Source of the DNA: Anaerolineales bacterium | Lineage (GTDB): Bacteria > Chloroflexota > Anaerolineae > Anaerolineales > Villigracilaceae | NCBI GenBank assembly: GCA_025938055.1 | Contig: JAICQC010000005.1 | Location: 1-35,591, forward strand | Reading direction: 5' to 3' | DNA length: 35,591 bases | Shown here: piece by piece, positions 6,445 through 14,964 of the stretch | Numbering within the stretch: the first letter of the stretch is position 1 | Layout of the letters: each line of letters opens with the position of its first letter | Notes under the pieces: generated by a model | What the model saw: only the letters and a program-made list of their open reading frames with translations | Told to the model about the DNA's origin: nothing | Databases searched by the model: none | Program-made: the position numbers and the translations under genes

Positions 6445-9174
6445 ATGGGTAGCTTGCCGTCCGGCACTGTCACGTTCTTATTTACCGATATCGAAGGCAG
6501 CACACAGCTTTGGGAAAAGCATCCCGAAGCGATGAAGGACGCACTGGCTCAGCACGATTCGATCTTGCGCGAAGCGATTGAATCACATGGGGGACAGATT
6601 ATCAAGACAACAGGTGATGGATTTCATGGTGTTTTTGAAAAAGTGATTGATGCCGTTCGTGCGACACTCAGAGCGCAACGTGCATTTTTGGCTCCTATTT
6701 GTGATCTGCAAATAAGGGTTCGCATGGGGCTGCACACCGGCGAAGCCGAACTGCGCGCGAATGATTATCACGGGCAGGCGCTCAACCGTGCCGCCCGCAT
6801 CATGTCTGCCGGGCATGGGGGGCAGGTGCTGCTTTCCTCGGTCACGGCAGAGCTCGCCCGTGAGCATTTGCCTGCAGACGTTTCATTGCTCGATCTGGGG
6901 GAACATCGCTTAAGGGACTTGATCCGCCCGGAAAAACTCTTCCAACTCACTGCCCCCGATCTGCCAGACGAATTCCCCGCCCTCCATTCGCTCAACATTC
7001 TCCCAAACAATTTGCCTCCATCCTTAACCAGTTTCATCGGGCGTGAACGCGAAATGAACGAAGCCCGAAACCTGCTCGCCTCCGCTCGGCTGCTTACACT
7101 GATTGGTCCGGGCGGCACAGGCAAGACAAGGCTATCATTGCAGCTTGCGGCAGACCAATTGTCTGAATTCAAGGATGGCGTGTGGCTGGTGGAACTGGCG
7201 CCACTGAGCGACCCCGCCTTCATCCTTTCAGCAGTTGCCTCTGTACTGGAACTGCATGAAGCGCCGGGGGTTCCCTTGATCCAAATCGTTATCGATTATT
7301 TGCGTGCCAAGCAGATCTTGCTCATCCTCGACAACTGTGAGCATCTCGTGGAAACCAGCGCGCAGCTTACTGACCAGCTTCTGCATGCCTGCCCACAACT
7401 TAAGATCATCGCTTCGAGCCGCGAGTCATTGGGTATTAATGGTGAGACGGTCTATCGCGTCCCATCTTTATCGCTCCCTGATTCTTACTCGGCTTCTTTG
7501 CTGGATTACGAAGCCACGCGGCTCTTTATCGACCGCGCAGCCAAAGCCGAGCCGCGTTTTCATCTGACAGATCACAACGCCGCCGCGATTGCCCAGATCT
7601 GTCAGCGACTGGATGGGATTCCTCTGGCGATCGAGCTGGCGGCAGCGCGCGTCAAATTATTTACGCCCGAGCAGATCGCAGAACGCCTCGACGACCGATT
7701 CAAATTGCTCACAGGTGGCAGCCGCACAGCTCTGCCGCGCCAGCAAACGCTGCGAGCGTTGATCGATTGGAGTTACCAATCCCTCAATGAGACGGAGCAG
7801 CGCGCCTTACGCCGTCTGGCGGCTTTTTCGGGCGGCTGGACATTTGAAGCCGCGGAGGCGATTGTCGGGGAGTCCGATGCGCTGGACGGATTGCTGGGAC
7901 TGGTCAATAAATCGCTGGTTCAAGTCGAGGAGCAGGATGGCAAATCCCGTTATCGTTTCCTCGAGACCATCCGTCAGTATGCCATGGAAAAACTTCTCGA
8001 ATCTGGCGAGGCGGCAGACGTTCGTGATCGCCACCTGAGTTACTTTCTGGAAAGTATGGGGCAGGCGGCAGAGGACGATCAGCGAATCTTCGGTCAGGAA
8101 GACACAGAATGGCTGGATCATATGGAAGGGGAACACGGCAACCTGCGCGCGGCTCTGGAGTGGTCCACGGCGAACCATCCTGACCTGGCGTTGAAGTTGG
8201 CTTATATGGCAGGAAGTTTTTGGGTTGCCCGTGACTACAACAACGAAGCCCGCGCCTGGTGCCAGATGGTCCTGGAAAAAAGCAAATCCCTGCCGAATCG
8301 TGATGCAGAACGCGCAAAAGTGTATGGAATGCTGGGATGGAGTTCCATAGCGGTTGGCGACCACAAAACGGGACGTGAGGCATCCGAAGCGGGCGTTGTA
8401 CTCGCGAAAAGTACTGGTGGTCTAAAAACGGCGGCGCGACTTCTCAGTGTGATCGCCCTCGCTTGTACGTTCCTCGGCGATTTCCCTGCCGGCGAACAGG
8501 CGGGTGCGGAGGCAGAAGCGATTGCTCGCGAACACGGGTATTCTGCAGAGCTCGCACTGGTGCTGACCACACGTGCCCAAATGACGTATTTTGCTTACGG
8601 GGACATTGAGCGTGCAAAACGCTATTTGGACGAAGCTATATCCATCGGTCTCACGGAACGGCTTCTATGGGTCACAACCATGTCCCGGTTTGGCATGGCG
8701 CGGATTTCCGGTGCGATGGGTGATTTTGCAACCGCTCGGGCGAAATTTCTGGAAAGTGCTCAGATCGCAGAGCAAGTCGGCAATAAACGGCTGATGTATT
8801 CCTGTTACAGCGAGCTGGCACATGTCCTGCGCGAGAACGGCGAGGTAGATGAACCCCTTGAGATCTATAGAGATCTGCTGCCCAAATGGAGAGACCTCGG
8901 ACATCGCGCCGCGGTGGCACACGAACTGGAATGCGTTGCCTATATCCTTTCAAAAAAGGAAAAGCATCAACAGGCTGTGGTGATCCTGGGCGCGGCTGAT
9001 GCGTTGCGAAGTATGATCGGGTCCAGCCCCACGCCGGTGGAACAGGCAGAATATGATAAAGAGCTGGATGCCCTGCGACGAGTCATGCATCCTGCAGAAT
9101 TTGAAGACGCATGGAAAAAAGGTCAAAACTTATCTATGGATGAGGCGGTCCTGCTGGCAATGCAAGAGCATTAG
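6445..9174 (+). CDS. Class III adenylate/guanylate cyclase fused to an NB-ARC-like ATPase and a helical repeat region
   Basis: This 909-residue cytoplasmic protein has three parts. Residues 8-170 form a class III nucleotide cyclase with TVTFLFTDIEGST, metal aspartates D15 and D58 (TTGDGF), and the transition-state pair in ALNRAARIM. Residues 195-530 form a STAND-type ATPase with SFIGREREM, Walker A GPGGTGKT (221-228, K227) and Walker B LILDNCEHL (D296). The rest is a TPR-like alpha-helical region with repeated Ala-rich helices. No LuxR or other DNA-binding domain follows, unlike many related Chloroflexota and mycobacterial regulators. Such proteins probably couple ligand or partner binding at the repeats to cyclic nucleotide synthesis. 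It stands alone behind its own promoter, so the stimulus is unknown. Confidence 0.92.
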   Translation: MGSLPSGTVTFLFTDIEGSTQLWEKHPEAMKDALAQHDSILREAIESHGGQIIKTTGDGFHGVFEKVIDAVRATLRAQRAFLAPICDLQIRVRMGLHTGEAELRANDYHGQALNRAARIMSAGHGGQVLLSSVTAELAREHLPADVSLLDLGEHRLRDLIRPEKLFQLTAPDLPDEFPALHSLNILPNNLPPSLTSFIGREREMNEARNLLASARLLTLIGPGGTGKTRLSLQLAADQLSEFKDGVWLVELAPLSDPAFILSAVASVLELHEAPGVPLIQIVIDYLRAKQILLILDNCEHLVETSAQLTDQLLHACPQLKIIASSRESLGINGETVYRVPSLSLPDSYSASLLDYEATRLFIDRAAKAEPRFHLTDHNAAAIAQICQRLDGIPLAIELAAARVKLFTPEQIAERLDDRFKLLTGGSRTALPRQQTLRALIDWSYQSLNETEQRALRRLAAFSGGWTFEAAEAIVGESDALDGLLGLVNKSLVQVEEQDGKSRYRFLETIRQYAMEKLLESGEAADVRDRHLSYFLESMGQAAEDDQRIFGQEDTEWLDHMEGEHGNLRAALEWSTANHPDLALKLAYMAGSFWVARDYNNEARAWCQMVLEKSKSLPNRDAERAKVYGMLGWSSIAVGDHKTGREASEAGVVLAKSTGGLKTAARLLSVIALACTFLGDFPAGEQAGAEAEAIAREHGYSAELALVLTTRAQMTYFAYGDIERAKRYLDEAISIGLTERLLWVTTMSRFGMARISGAMGDFATARAKFLESAQIAEQVGNKRLMYSCYSELAHVLRENGEVDEPLEIYRDLLPKWRDLGHRAAVAHELECVAYILSKKEKHQQAVVILGAADALRSMIGSSPTPVEQAEYDKELDALRRVMHPAEFEDAWKKGQNLSMDEAVLLAMQEH

Positions 9175-9185
9175 TTCCCCTTTGT

Positions 9186-9191
9186 TATAAT
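9186..9191 (+). promoter_or_regulatory. -10 box of the rluB-tpx operon, predicted near-leaderless
   Basis: TATAAT ends nine bases before the ATG at 9201 and lies just after the stop of the cyclase gene (9174). The expected transcription start is about 9198. No Shine-Dalgarno and no clear -35 hexamer are seen. Confidence 0.5.
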
Positions 9192-9200
9192 TCTGCTACT

Positions 9201-9965
9201 ATGTTGGAGAGATTACAGAAAATACTTGCCCAGGCGGGATATGGATCGCGGCGTGCCTGCGAAGACTTTATCACCGCAGGTCGTGTGCGGGTCAACGGAA
9301 AGATCGCCGAACTCGGTCAGAAAGCGGACTCTGCCATTGATAAGATCACAGTGGATGGCAAGCCCATCGCTGCGGCAGAAACATTGACCTATATTGCTCT
9401 GTACAAACCGCGTATGGTGCTCTCGACCGTGGAGCGTGAACGCGGTGATGACCGCCAGACCGTGAGGGAGCTTGTGGATATTCCACAGCACGTCTACCCG
9501 GTAGGACGGCTGGACTTCGAGAGCGAAGGTTTGGTTCTGATGACAAACGATGGTGATCTAACGAACAAACTCACCCATCCTCGTTTTGGACATCAGAAGG
9601 AGTACCGTGTGCTTCTGGCGCGGCGCCCGGATCAGGAACAGCTCGACGCCTGGAGGAGAGGTGTGGTCCTCGAAGATGGATATAAGACCGCACCCGTGGA
9701 GGTCCGCTTTGAAAGCGCGCAGGGAAAAGGCGCCTGGGTACGTGTGATTATGGGCGAGGGCAGAAAGCGCCAGATCCGTGAGACGTGCAAACAGCTTGGG
9801 TTGCCGATCGTGCGCATCCTGCGCGTCAGAATTGGATCTTTGAGGCTTGGAAATCTCAAACCACGCCAGTGGCGTTATCTGACCCTGCAGGAAGTCAATG
9901 AGTTGAAAGAACGAGAAAAGTCAGAGACGCGTCGAAAATCTAACGCAAAGGAAAGAGGAAAATGA
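9201..9965 (+). CDS. rluB: rRNA pseudouridine synthase of the RsuA/RluB/E/F family
   Basis: This 254-residue enzyme isomerises a uridine in rRNA to pseudouridine. An S4 RNA-binding domain opens the protein (RLQKILAQAGYGSRRACEDF, with GRVRVNGK). The catalytic domain follows, with the nucleophile D105 in YPVGRLDFESEGL, the MTNDGDL motif and the GEGRKRQIRETC motif. A basic tail (about 235-254) is typical of RluB rather than RsuA. RluB modifies 23S rRNA position 2605 in E. coli; the exact target here is inferred. The downstream tpx start overlaps its stop (ATGA at 9962-9965), so the two are translated from one message. Confidence 0.93.
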   Translation: MLERLQKILAQAGYGSRRACEDFITAGRVRVNGKIAELGQKADSAIDKITVDGKPIAAAETLTYIALYKPRMVLSTVERERGDDRQTVRELVDIPQHVYPVGRLDFESEGLVLMTNDGDLTNKLTHPRFGHQKEYRVLLARRPDQEQLDAWRRGVVLEDGYKTAPVEVRFESAQGKGAWVRVIMGEGRKRQIRETCKQLGLPIVRILRVRIGSLRLGNLKPRQWRYLTLQEVNELKEREKSETRRKSNAKERGK

Positions 9966-10486
9966 CCACAGTTCGCACGGATGTTTTTAAACTCGGCGAT
10001 AAATTTGCAACCCTGCTGGGTGATGAAGTAAAAGTAGGAGATATGGCTCCCGAGTTTACGGCGGTAGTACCGGGTTGGGGAAGGGTTAATCCGCTACAGG
10101 AATCAAAAGGTAAGGTGATCATCCTTTCCGCCGTTCCTTCGCTGGATACCGATGTATGTGACCGCGAGACGCGCCGCTTCAACGAAGAAGCCGCGAAACT
10201 GAGCGATGACATTGTCATTTACACCGTCAGCACCGATACACCCATGGCGCAGAAACGCTGGTGCGGTGCAGCAGGCGTCGATAAGGTAAAGGTCGTTTCG
10301 GATGTTGTGGATACAGAATTCGGATTGAAATATGGCGTATTGATTAAAGAACGACATTACCTGCGCCGGTCTGTCTTTATTGTTGGACGCGATGGCAGGT
10401 TGATATACGTCAATTATTTGCCGCAACTCGGGCAGGAACCCGATTATGATGAAGTGATCCAGGCGGCCAAAGCGGCAGTGAAGTAA
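9962..10486 (+). CDS. tpx: Thiol peroxidase (atypical 2-Cys peroxiredoxin)
   Basis: Tpx reduces hydrogen peroxide and organic hydroperoxides, using thioredoxin to recycle. The 174-residue length is normal. The peroxidatic Cys66 sits in PSLDTDVCDRET and the resolving Cys101 in KRWCGAAGVD, the Tpx-specific pair. The N-terminal VKVGDMAPEF and C-terminal VNYLPQLGQEPDYDE complete the family pattern. The start ATG overlaps the rluB stop, with AGAGGAAA as ribosome-binding site. A strong intrinsic terminator follows. Pairing with rRNA modification probably reflects convenience of shared expression rather than a joint pathway. Confidence 0.96.
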   Translation: MTTVRTDVFKLGDKFATLLGDEVKVGDMAPEFTAVVPGWGRVNPLQESKGKVIILSAVPSLDTDVCDRETRRFNEEAAKLSDDIVIYTVSTDTPMAQKRWCGAAGVDKVKVVSDVVDTEFGLKYGVLIKERHYLRRSVFIVGRDGRLIYVNYLPQLGQEPDYDEVIQAAKAAVK

Positions 10487-10495
10487 TCGCTGAAT

Positions 10496-10529
10496 AAAAA
10501 CAGACCGCTGTCGAGGCGGTCTGTTTTTT
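10496..10529 (+). terminator. Intrinsic terminator after tpx
   Basis: Perfect stem CAGACCGC (10501-10508) / GCGGTCTG (10516-10523) with loop TGTCGAG, preceded by five A and followed by six T. The A-run also makes it usable for the convergent peptidase operon on the other strand. Confidence 0.92.
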
Positions 10530-10585
10530 GGACTACCCTTGTTAGCTCTAGCGAATATCCCAAAACTTCAACACAATCTTGTCAG

Positions 10586-11944
10586 TTATTCCGCAAACTC
10601 CTTGATGATCCGCGCCATGTGCCGCGAGTGCTTCAGATACAAATCCACACGGATGTTTTCGTTCGGTGCATGTGCCCGGGTGTCGGGATAGCCCAGCCCC
10701 GCAGTTGCCACCGGCAGTTTCAGGTCGTGGACGAACGGGTAACTGGGACCCGATCCGCCGACCATTGGCACGAGCTGCATCGGCGTCTCGTACACTTCTT
10801 CGGAGGTCTTCGCAACCAGTTGGATAAATGGTTCGTCTGGGTCGGTGCGGGCTGGAGGGTCGCCGCCGAGGTCGGTGATCTGCACATCGCTAAAGCCTTC
10901 TGCGTCGAGGTGCGCACGCAGCTTCTTCAAGATGTCGTCAGGATGCTGATCGGGCACGAGACGGAAGTCCACCTTCGCGGAAGCACGCGCCGGCAGGACT
11001 GTTTTTGAGCCGGGACCCTGATACCCGGATGTCAAACCGCAGATCGTACAGGTCGGCGTAAAGACTTCCTCCATTTTCAACTCGGTCCCACCTGTGAGAC
11101 CCTTGATGAACTCTTTGACGCCGTAACGTGTCTTATATTCCTCTGCAACTTCGGGAAGCGCTTCAAACAGCTCACGGTCACGGGTGGATGGGGATTTGAT
11201 CTCGTCATAGAAACCCGGGATGCGGATTCGTTCATCCTCGCCTTTGAGGGTGGACAGAGCCCATACCAGCCTCCACGCTGCGTTCGGGAAGATCGAGCCG
11301 CCTAAGCCGGAATGGACATCTGTCGACGCGGTCTCGACGCTTAGCTCCACGTAACAGATACCGCGCAAGCCAAGATACAGCATCGGCACATCGCGGTGGT
11401 CCACACCGCCGAATTCCCACATGCAGGCATCTGCCTTCAACAGATCCTTGTTCCCGGCAACAAACGCAAAAAGGTTGACGCTGGCGGTTTCCTCTTCCCC
11501 CTCGATGATGAACTTAATATTACAGGGAAGCTCGCCTTCCGTTTCAAGAAGTGAGTCGATCGCAAACAGCCGCGAGACAATGTGACCTTTATCATCGCTG
11601 ACGCCGCGACCGTAGAGTTTCCCATCTCGCAGAGATGGCTCGAACGGCGGAGTCTCCCACAGTTCCAACGGTTCCGGCGGCTGCACGTCATAGTGGTTGT
11701 ATATCAGCAGAGTCTTATCGGACTTGCCCTTTCGTTCACCGTAGACCACGGGCGCGCCCGCCGTCTCCATAATCTGGATATCAAAACCGCGCTGCTTGAG
11801 CATTTCACCAACCAGCGCCGCACATTCCTGCAAGCCCCAATTCTGCGCGCCGACGCTGGGCTGCGCCACGAGCCGCGAAAGTTCGTCAAGGCTTTGATCG
11901 AGGTTCTTTTCGAGGTACGAATCGATGCTGCTGTATTGAGACAT
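10586..11944 (-). CDS. M20 family metallopeptidase (dipeptidase, ArgE/DapE/carnosinase-like)
   Basis: This 452-residue protein is a di-zinc M20 peptidase, probably cleaving dipeptides or short peptides in the cytoplasm; no signal peptide is seen. Metal and catalytic motifs are NHYDVQPPEP (H84, D86), YGRGVSDDKGH (bridging D117) and IEGEEE (about 147-152). The dimerisation (lid) domain occupies roughly residues 200-340 with ELSVETASTDVHSGLGG. MVGGSGPSYPF and GYPDTRAHAPNE near the C-terminus supply substrate and metal ligands. AAGGAGAG lies just before the ATG. It is the last gene of a minus-strand group with the DedA-like and cyclophilin genes, ten bases after the DedA-like stop. Confidence 0.94.
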   Translation of the reverse strand: MSQYSSIDSYLEKNLDQSLDELSRLVAQPSVGAQNWGLQECAALVGEMLKQRGFDIQIMETAGAPVVYGERKGKSDKTLLIYNHYDVQPPEPLELWETPPFEPSLRDGKLYGRGVSDDKGHIVSRLFAIDSLLETEGELPCNIKFIIEGEEETASVNLFAFVAGNKDLLKADACMWEFGGVDHRDVPMLYLGLRGICYVELSVETASTDVHSGLGGSIFPNAAWRLVWALSTLKGEDERIRIPGFYDEIKSPSTRDRELFEALPEVAEEYKTRYGVKEFIKGLTGGTELKMEEVFTPTCTICGLTSGYQGPGSKTVLPARASAKVDFRLVPDQHPDDILKKLRAHLDAEGFSDVQITDLGGDPPARTDPDEPFIQLVAKTSEEVYETPMQLVPMVGGSGPSYPFVHDLKLPVATAGLGYPDTRAHAPNENIRVDLYLKHSRHMARIIKEFAE

Positions 11945-11954
11945 TCCACTCTCC

Positions 11955-12632
11955 TTATTTCATGAAGTTCGAGATCAACGAGATCGAGTAGTGACCTGCC
12001 ACAGCAAACAGTGTCATCTTGATGAACTGACCGATGCCGGTAAAAATCAGAAACGTTGCCAGCGGCATTTTTGCGATACCAGCGGCTATCCCGGCGATAT
12101 CGAAAAAAGGGTTTGGGATTGCCGAGAGAACCAGGATCGCCCAGCCGCCATATTTATCTACCCAGGGTCTAATACGGTTATACACATCCATGCGCTCCAC
12201 AACAGCCTGCCCGCTAAACCCGGCGAGGTAGCCGGAGATTTCCCCGATCGTTCCTCCCAGCCCCGCCGCTACGCCCACACCCAGTGGATTAAAGATCGCT
12301 CCCATGGCATAGATAACTGCCACGCCCGGCGCAGGGAGCAAGATGGTCGCATTCGCAAGCAAGGCGATCAGAAAGATGCCCGGATAACCAAACGCCGCAA
12401 ATTGTTCCACACGATCACGGATGCTGTATATGAACAGAGTGATTGCGACCACCCCTAATAGCGCCAGAATCCGCAAAATGTTCGTGAGAAATTTTGAACT
12501 TCCGGGTTTTTTCTCATTTGATGAGGCTTGCGTGCTGAAGTTTTGTTTCCCCGTGACGCGTGAAGAGCGCGCAGAAAATAACGAACGACTCTGCGCGCTC
12601 TTTGTATCTTTAGCTACGTCCCGCTTAGTCAC
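11955..12632 (-). CDS. VTT/DedA-like (SNARE-associated) membrane protein
   Basis: The C-terminal 170 residues form a VTT (DedA/TVP38) domain: membrane segments near [14 protein letters not shown] and [16 protein letters not shown], the re-entrant [16 protein letters not shown], and [19 protein letters not shown], then a final hydrophobic segment. Family members are proposed lipid or undecaprenyl-phosphate flippases; this one's substrate is unknown. The start is uncertain. GTG at 12632 overlaps the cyclophilin stop (GTGACTAA) and would give 225 residues with a basic hydrophilic N-terminus; GTG 12650 and TTG 12476 are alternatives. A 13-bp perfect hairpin lies inside the proposed N-terminal coding part, which weakens the long form. 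It is translated with the cyclophilin and peptidase genes. Confidence 0.82.
   Translation of the reverse strand: MTKRDVAKDTKSAQSRSLFSARSSRVTGKQNFSTQASSNEKKPGSSKFLTNILRILALLGVVAITLFIYSIRDRVEQFAAFGYPGIFLIALLANATILLPAPGVAVIYAMGAIFNPLGVGVAAGLGGTIGEISGYLAGFSGQAVVERMDVYNRIRPWVDKYGGWAILVLSAIPNPFFDIAGIAAGIAKMPLATFLIFTGIGQFIKMTLFAVAGHYSISLISNFMK
12563..12602. repeat. 13-bp perfect inverted repeat within the DedA-like gene start region
   Basis: AAGAGCGCGCAGA (12563-12575) pairs perfectly with TCTGCGCGCTCTT (12590-12602), with a 14-nt loop. On the minus strand the stem is followed by CACGCG, not a T-run, so it is not a standard terminator of the cyclophilin gene. It may modulate read-through or initiation of the membrane protein. 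Confidence 0.6.
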
Positions 12633-13137
12633 TTTCTTCGATGGTGACACGGTTGATTTTCACGGCTGGCGCATTGACATTGCCCGGGTCGCGCGGCGGA
12701 ATGGACATCAGCACGTCCAGACCCTCCACGACCTGCCCAAAGACACTATGCCGGTTGTCCAGATGCGGTGTGGGAATGTGTGTGATAAAGAACTGTGATC
12801 CATTCGTTCCCGGTCCTGCGTTCGCCATAGACAGGACTCCCTGCTTATCGTGTTTCAGGCTGGGATGGAATTCATCCTCAAATTGGTAACCGGGACCGCC
12901 CGAGCCGCGCCCTGTCGGGTCACCGCCCTGCGCCATGAAGTTGGAGATCACGCGATGGAACATCACGCCTTCATAATATCCTTCGCGTGCCAGGAAAACA
13001 AAATTGTTGACAGTCTTCGGCGCCTTGTCTGCAAATAACTCGATCACCATCGTGCCTTTATCGGTTTCCATGTGTGCCTTGTATTTCTTCTTGGGGTCGA
13101 TCTGCATCTCTGGTGGTTTCGACCATTGTTTTGCCAT
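12625..13137 (-). CDS. Cyclophilin-type peptidyl-prolyl cis-trans isomerase
   Basis: This 170-residue cyclophilin speeds prolyl isomerisation during protein folding. Catalytic Arg62 lies in [16 protein letters not shown], and the pocket motifs [19 protein letters not shown] and [12 protein letters not shown] are intact. A 20-residue hydrophilic N-terminal extension precedes the domain, and no signal peptide or lipobox is seen, so it is cytoplasmic. AAGGAGAG precedes the ATG at good spacing. It leads a minus-strand operon with a DedA-like membrane protein and an M20 peptidase. Confidence 0.96.
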   Translation of the reverse strand: MAKQWSKPPEMQIDPKKKYKAHMETDKGTMVIELFADKAPKTVNNFVFLAREGYYEGVMFHRVISNFMAQGGDPTGRGSGGPGYQFEDEFHPSLKHDKQGVLSMANAGPGTNGSQFFITHIPTPHLDNRHSVFGQVVEGLDVLMSIPPRDPGNVNAPAVKINRVTIEESD

Positions 13138-13167
13138 TATTCTCTCCTTAAGTTGATTTTCTGTGAA

Positions 13168-13232
13168 AAGCCTTGCGAAGGTTTCTCACAAGCGACTCTA
13201 CCCTGCACTTTAGTACGACCTTCGCAAGGCTT
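13168..13232 (-). terminator. Long inverted repeat after udk, likely terminator
   Basis: AAGCCTTGCGAAGGT (13168-13182) and ACCTTCGCAAGGCTT (13218-13232) match perfectly over 15 bp with a 35-nt loop. On the minus strand the stem is followed by TTTTCACAG. It separates udk from the cyclophilin operon. Confidence 0.65.
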
Positions 13233-13241
13233 GATCGATTC

Positions 13242-13886
13242 TTATTTCAACAACGAATCCACCCTCGCCACTACCATGTCGAGGGCGGCAGTATTGAAGC
13301 CCCCTTCCGGGATGATTACATCCGCATAACGCTTCGAGGGCTCGACGAATTCCAGGTGCATGGGACGGACCGTGGATTGGTATTGCTTGATGACTGACTC
13401 GGTTGTCCGCCCGCGCTCCTTGATATCGCGCTCGAGGCGGCGGATGAAACGGATGTCTGAATCAGTATCCACGAAGATCTTGACATCGAACATTTCCCGC
13501 AGCGCGGCTTCTGTGAAGATAAGGATGCCCTCCACCAGAATGACGCGGCGGGGCTGGACGGTGAACGTTTTGGGGGTGCGACTGTGAGTGGAGAAATCAT
13601 AGATAGGTACCTCAACGGCTTGCCCATCGCGCAGCGATGCAATGTGTTCGGTTAGCAGCTCTGTCTCCAGTGAGTTGGGATGGTCAAAGTTCACTTCCGC
13701 ACGCTGTATTGGCGGTAACCCACTGAGGTCTTTGTAATATGAATCGTGTTGGAGGAAAGCAATCCGGGAGGGTCCCACACGCTGCAGGATTTCCTGCGCG
13801 ACGGTTGTTTTGCCAGAGCCCGATCCACCTGCGATGCCAATCACCAGCGCGGCATGACGGTGGACAAGAGGGTCTGGATTCTTCAT
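13242..13886 (-). CDS. udk: Uridine kinase
   Basis: This 214-residue enzyme phosphorylates uridine and cytidine in pyrimidine salvage. The P-loop GGSGSGKT is at residues 20-27. FLQHDSYYKDL, the segment VNFDHPNSLETELL, VEVPIYDFSTHSRT and VILVEGILIF follow in the order seen in Udk. The late R-rich segment FIRRLERDIKERGRT is the lid. The ATG at 13886 is chosen over the in-frame codon at 13901 because a TATAAT box lies at 13893-13898, inside the longer form. This gives a leaderless message with the -10 box six bases before the start. It stands alone between two terminators. Confidence 0.95.
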   Translation of the reverse strand: MKNPDPLVHRHAALVIGIAGGSGSGKTTVAQEILQRVGPSRIAFLQHDSYYKDLSGLPPIQRAEVNFDHPNSLETELLTEHIASLRDGQAVEVPIYDFSTHSRTPKTFTVQPRRVILVEGILIFTEAALREMFDVKIFVDTDSDIRFIRRLERDIKERGRTTESVIKQYQSTVRPMHLEFVEPSKRYADVIIPEGGFNTAALDMVVARVDSLLK

Positions 13887-13892
13887 GCTCAA

Positions 13893-13898
13893 ATTATA
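13893..13898 (-). promoter_or_regulatory. -10 box of udk, predicted leaderless
   Basis: Minus-strand TATAAT ends six bases before the udk ATG. The likely -35 region (TTTTCG, about 13914-13919) overlaps the T-run of the degV terminator, so terminator and promoter abut. Confidence 0.55.
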
Positions 13899-13915
13899 CA
13901 CGCATGCGAAGCGCG

Positions 13916-13955
13916 AAAACCCCTCCCCATGCGGCTTGCTCCGCAGGGAGAGGGG
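13916..13955 (-). terminator. Intrinsic terminator after degV
   Basis: On the minus strand CCCCTCTCCCTGCGG (13955-13941) pairs with CCGCATGGGGAGGGG (13934-13920) around a six-base loop, followed by TTTT (13919-13916). The stem has a few mismatches in the middle. Confidence 0.75.
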
Positions 13956-13972
13956 CAGGGGTGATGGTGGAG

Positions 13973-14827
13973 CTACATTCCAGCCATGAAGGCAAGACCC
14001 ACCGTTCCCGGCCCTGCATGTGTGCCCACGGTTGGACTCACCTCGGTAAAGACACTCTCAACAGGGTTGAGCGCTTGCTTGGCTCTTGTAAGCAGTGCCT
14101 GCGCGTCTTCCGCCGCATTTGCATGCAGGGTCGCCAGGCGCACCGGGGTCCTGCCTGCGATTTTTTCAACGGTCAGTTCCAGGACGCGGTCATGTGCCTT
14201 GCTCTTCGTGCGAATGCGGTCAATGCCTTCCACGCGCCCATCCTGAATCGCAAGGATGGGTTTCATGTTCAGCATAGTCCCAAGGAAACGCTGCGCGCCG
14301 CCAATGCGACCGCCGCGATGTAAGAATTCCAGCGTATCCACGGCGAAACAGACACCGGTGTACTCGTAAGATCGTTCTGCCAGGGCGATTGCCTCCTCCA
14401 GAGTGGCGCCGTCCTCGATGGCGCGTGCCACAGCCAGCACTTGAAACCCAAGCGCCATGGCGACGGACTGACTGTCCACCACATGGACCTTGTCCCTTGC
14501 TGTGCTCATCAGGTCCCTCGCTTGCAGGGCAGATTGAATGGTGCCCGACAGCTTGGAAGAGACCAGCAGCGCAAGAACTTCAAAACCCTTATCGACCAGG
14601 TCCTGAAAGATCTCCTGAAATGAGATAACAGCCACCTGGGAGGTGGACGGCATCACTTTGGCAGTTTTCAACCGGGTGAAAAATTCGCGAGACTCAATGT
14701 CTACACCATCTTTATACGTTTGATCGCCCCAGATAAGTACCTGTGGTGCAATGGAGATATTATATTTCTTAACCAATTCAGGTGGCATGTACGTCGTGCT
14801 ATCTGTAACTAGGGCAATCTTAGACAT
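13973..14827 (-). CDS. degV: DegV family fatty-acid-binding protein
   Basis: This 284-residue cytoplasmic protein belongs to the DegV (FakB-like) family, which binds a fatty acid and in Gram-positive bacteria presents it to the kinase FakA. The N-terminal IALVTDSTTYMPPELVKKY with the DST motif, PSTSQVAVISFQEIF and LVSSKLSGTIQSA form the fatty-acid binding face. FLHRGGRIGGAQRFLGTML and the C-terminal VGTHAGPGTVGLAF complete the family signature. AAGGAGAC precedes the ATG. No FakA partner is visible nearby. It is transcribed divergently from mreB and ends at a strong terminator. Confidence 0.95.
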   Translation of the reverse strand: MSKIALVTDSTTYMPPELVKKYNISIAPQVLIWGDQTYKDGVDIESREFFTRLKTAKVMPSTSQVAVISFQEIFQDLVDKGFEVLALLVSSKLSGTIQSALQARDLMSTARDKVHVVDSQSVAMALGFQVLAVARAIEDGATLEEAIALAERSYEYTGVCFAVDTLEFLHRGGRIGGAQRFLGTMLNMKPILAIQDGRVEGIDRIRTKSKAHDRVLELTVEKIAGRTPVRLATLHANAAEDAQALLTRAKQALNPVESVFTEVSPTVGTHAGPGTVGLAFMAGM

Positions 14828-14846
14828 GGTGTCTCCTTAAACTTGG

Positions 14847-14876
14847 GTTATAGAAATATGATGCTGGGTATATTAA
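14847..14876 (-). promoter_or_regulatory. Promoter of degV
   Basis: Minus-strand TTAATA (14871-14876), an 18-nt spacer and TATAAC (14847-14852), with the ATG 19 nt further on. Confidence 0.45.
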
Positions 14877-14911
14877 CCCCCTTGCCGGGCACGTGGATAC
14901 GAATTGTTAGG

Positions 14912-14917
14912 TATAAT
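14912..14917 (+). promoter_or_regulatory. -10 box of the mreBCD-mrdA operon
   Basis: TATAAT in GGTATAATACC, 47 nt before the TTG start of mreB. No clear -35 hexamer is seen. It lies back to back with the degV promoter in a 137-nt divergent spacer. Confidence 0.5.
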
Positions 14918-14964
14918 ACCTCAGGAATTAAGATTGCTTTGATACCCTCATTGAGGAGCCTGCT

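Noticed and set aside
6445..9174. Calling the cyclase-STAND gene an anti-phage defence system
   Set aside because: No nuclease, membrane effector or other defence gene is adjacent, and related proteins are common regulators in Chloroflexota and Actinobacteria.
13920..13955. GC-rich palindrome as a mobile element
   Set aside because: It has the stem-loop and T-run of an intrinsic terminator directly after degV, with no target duplication visible.
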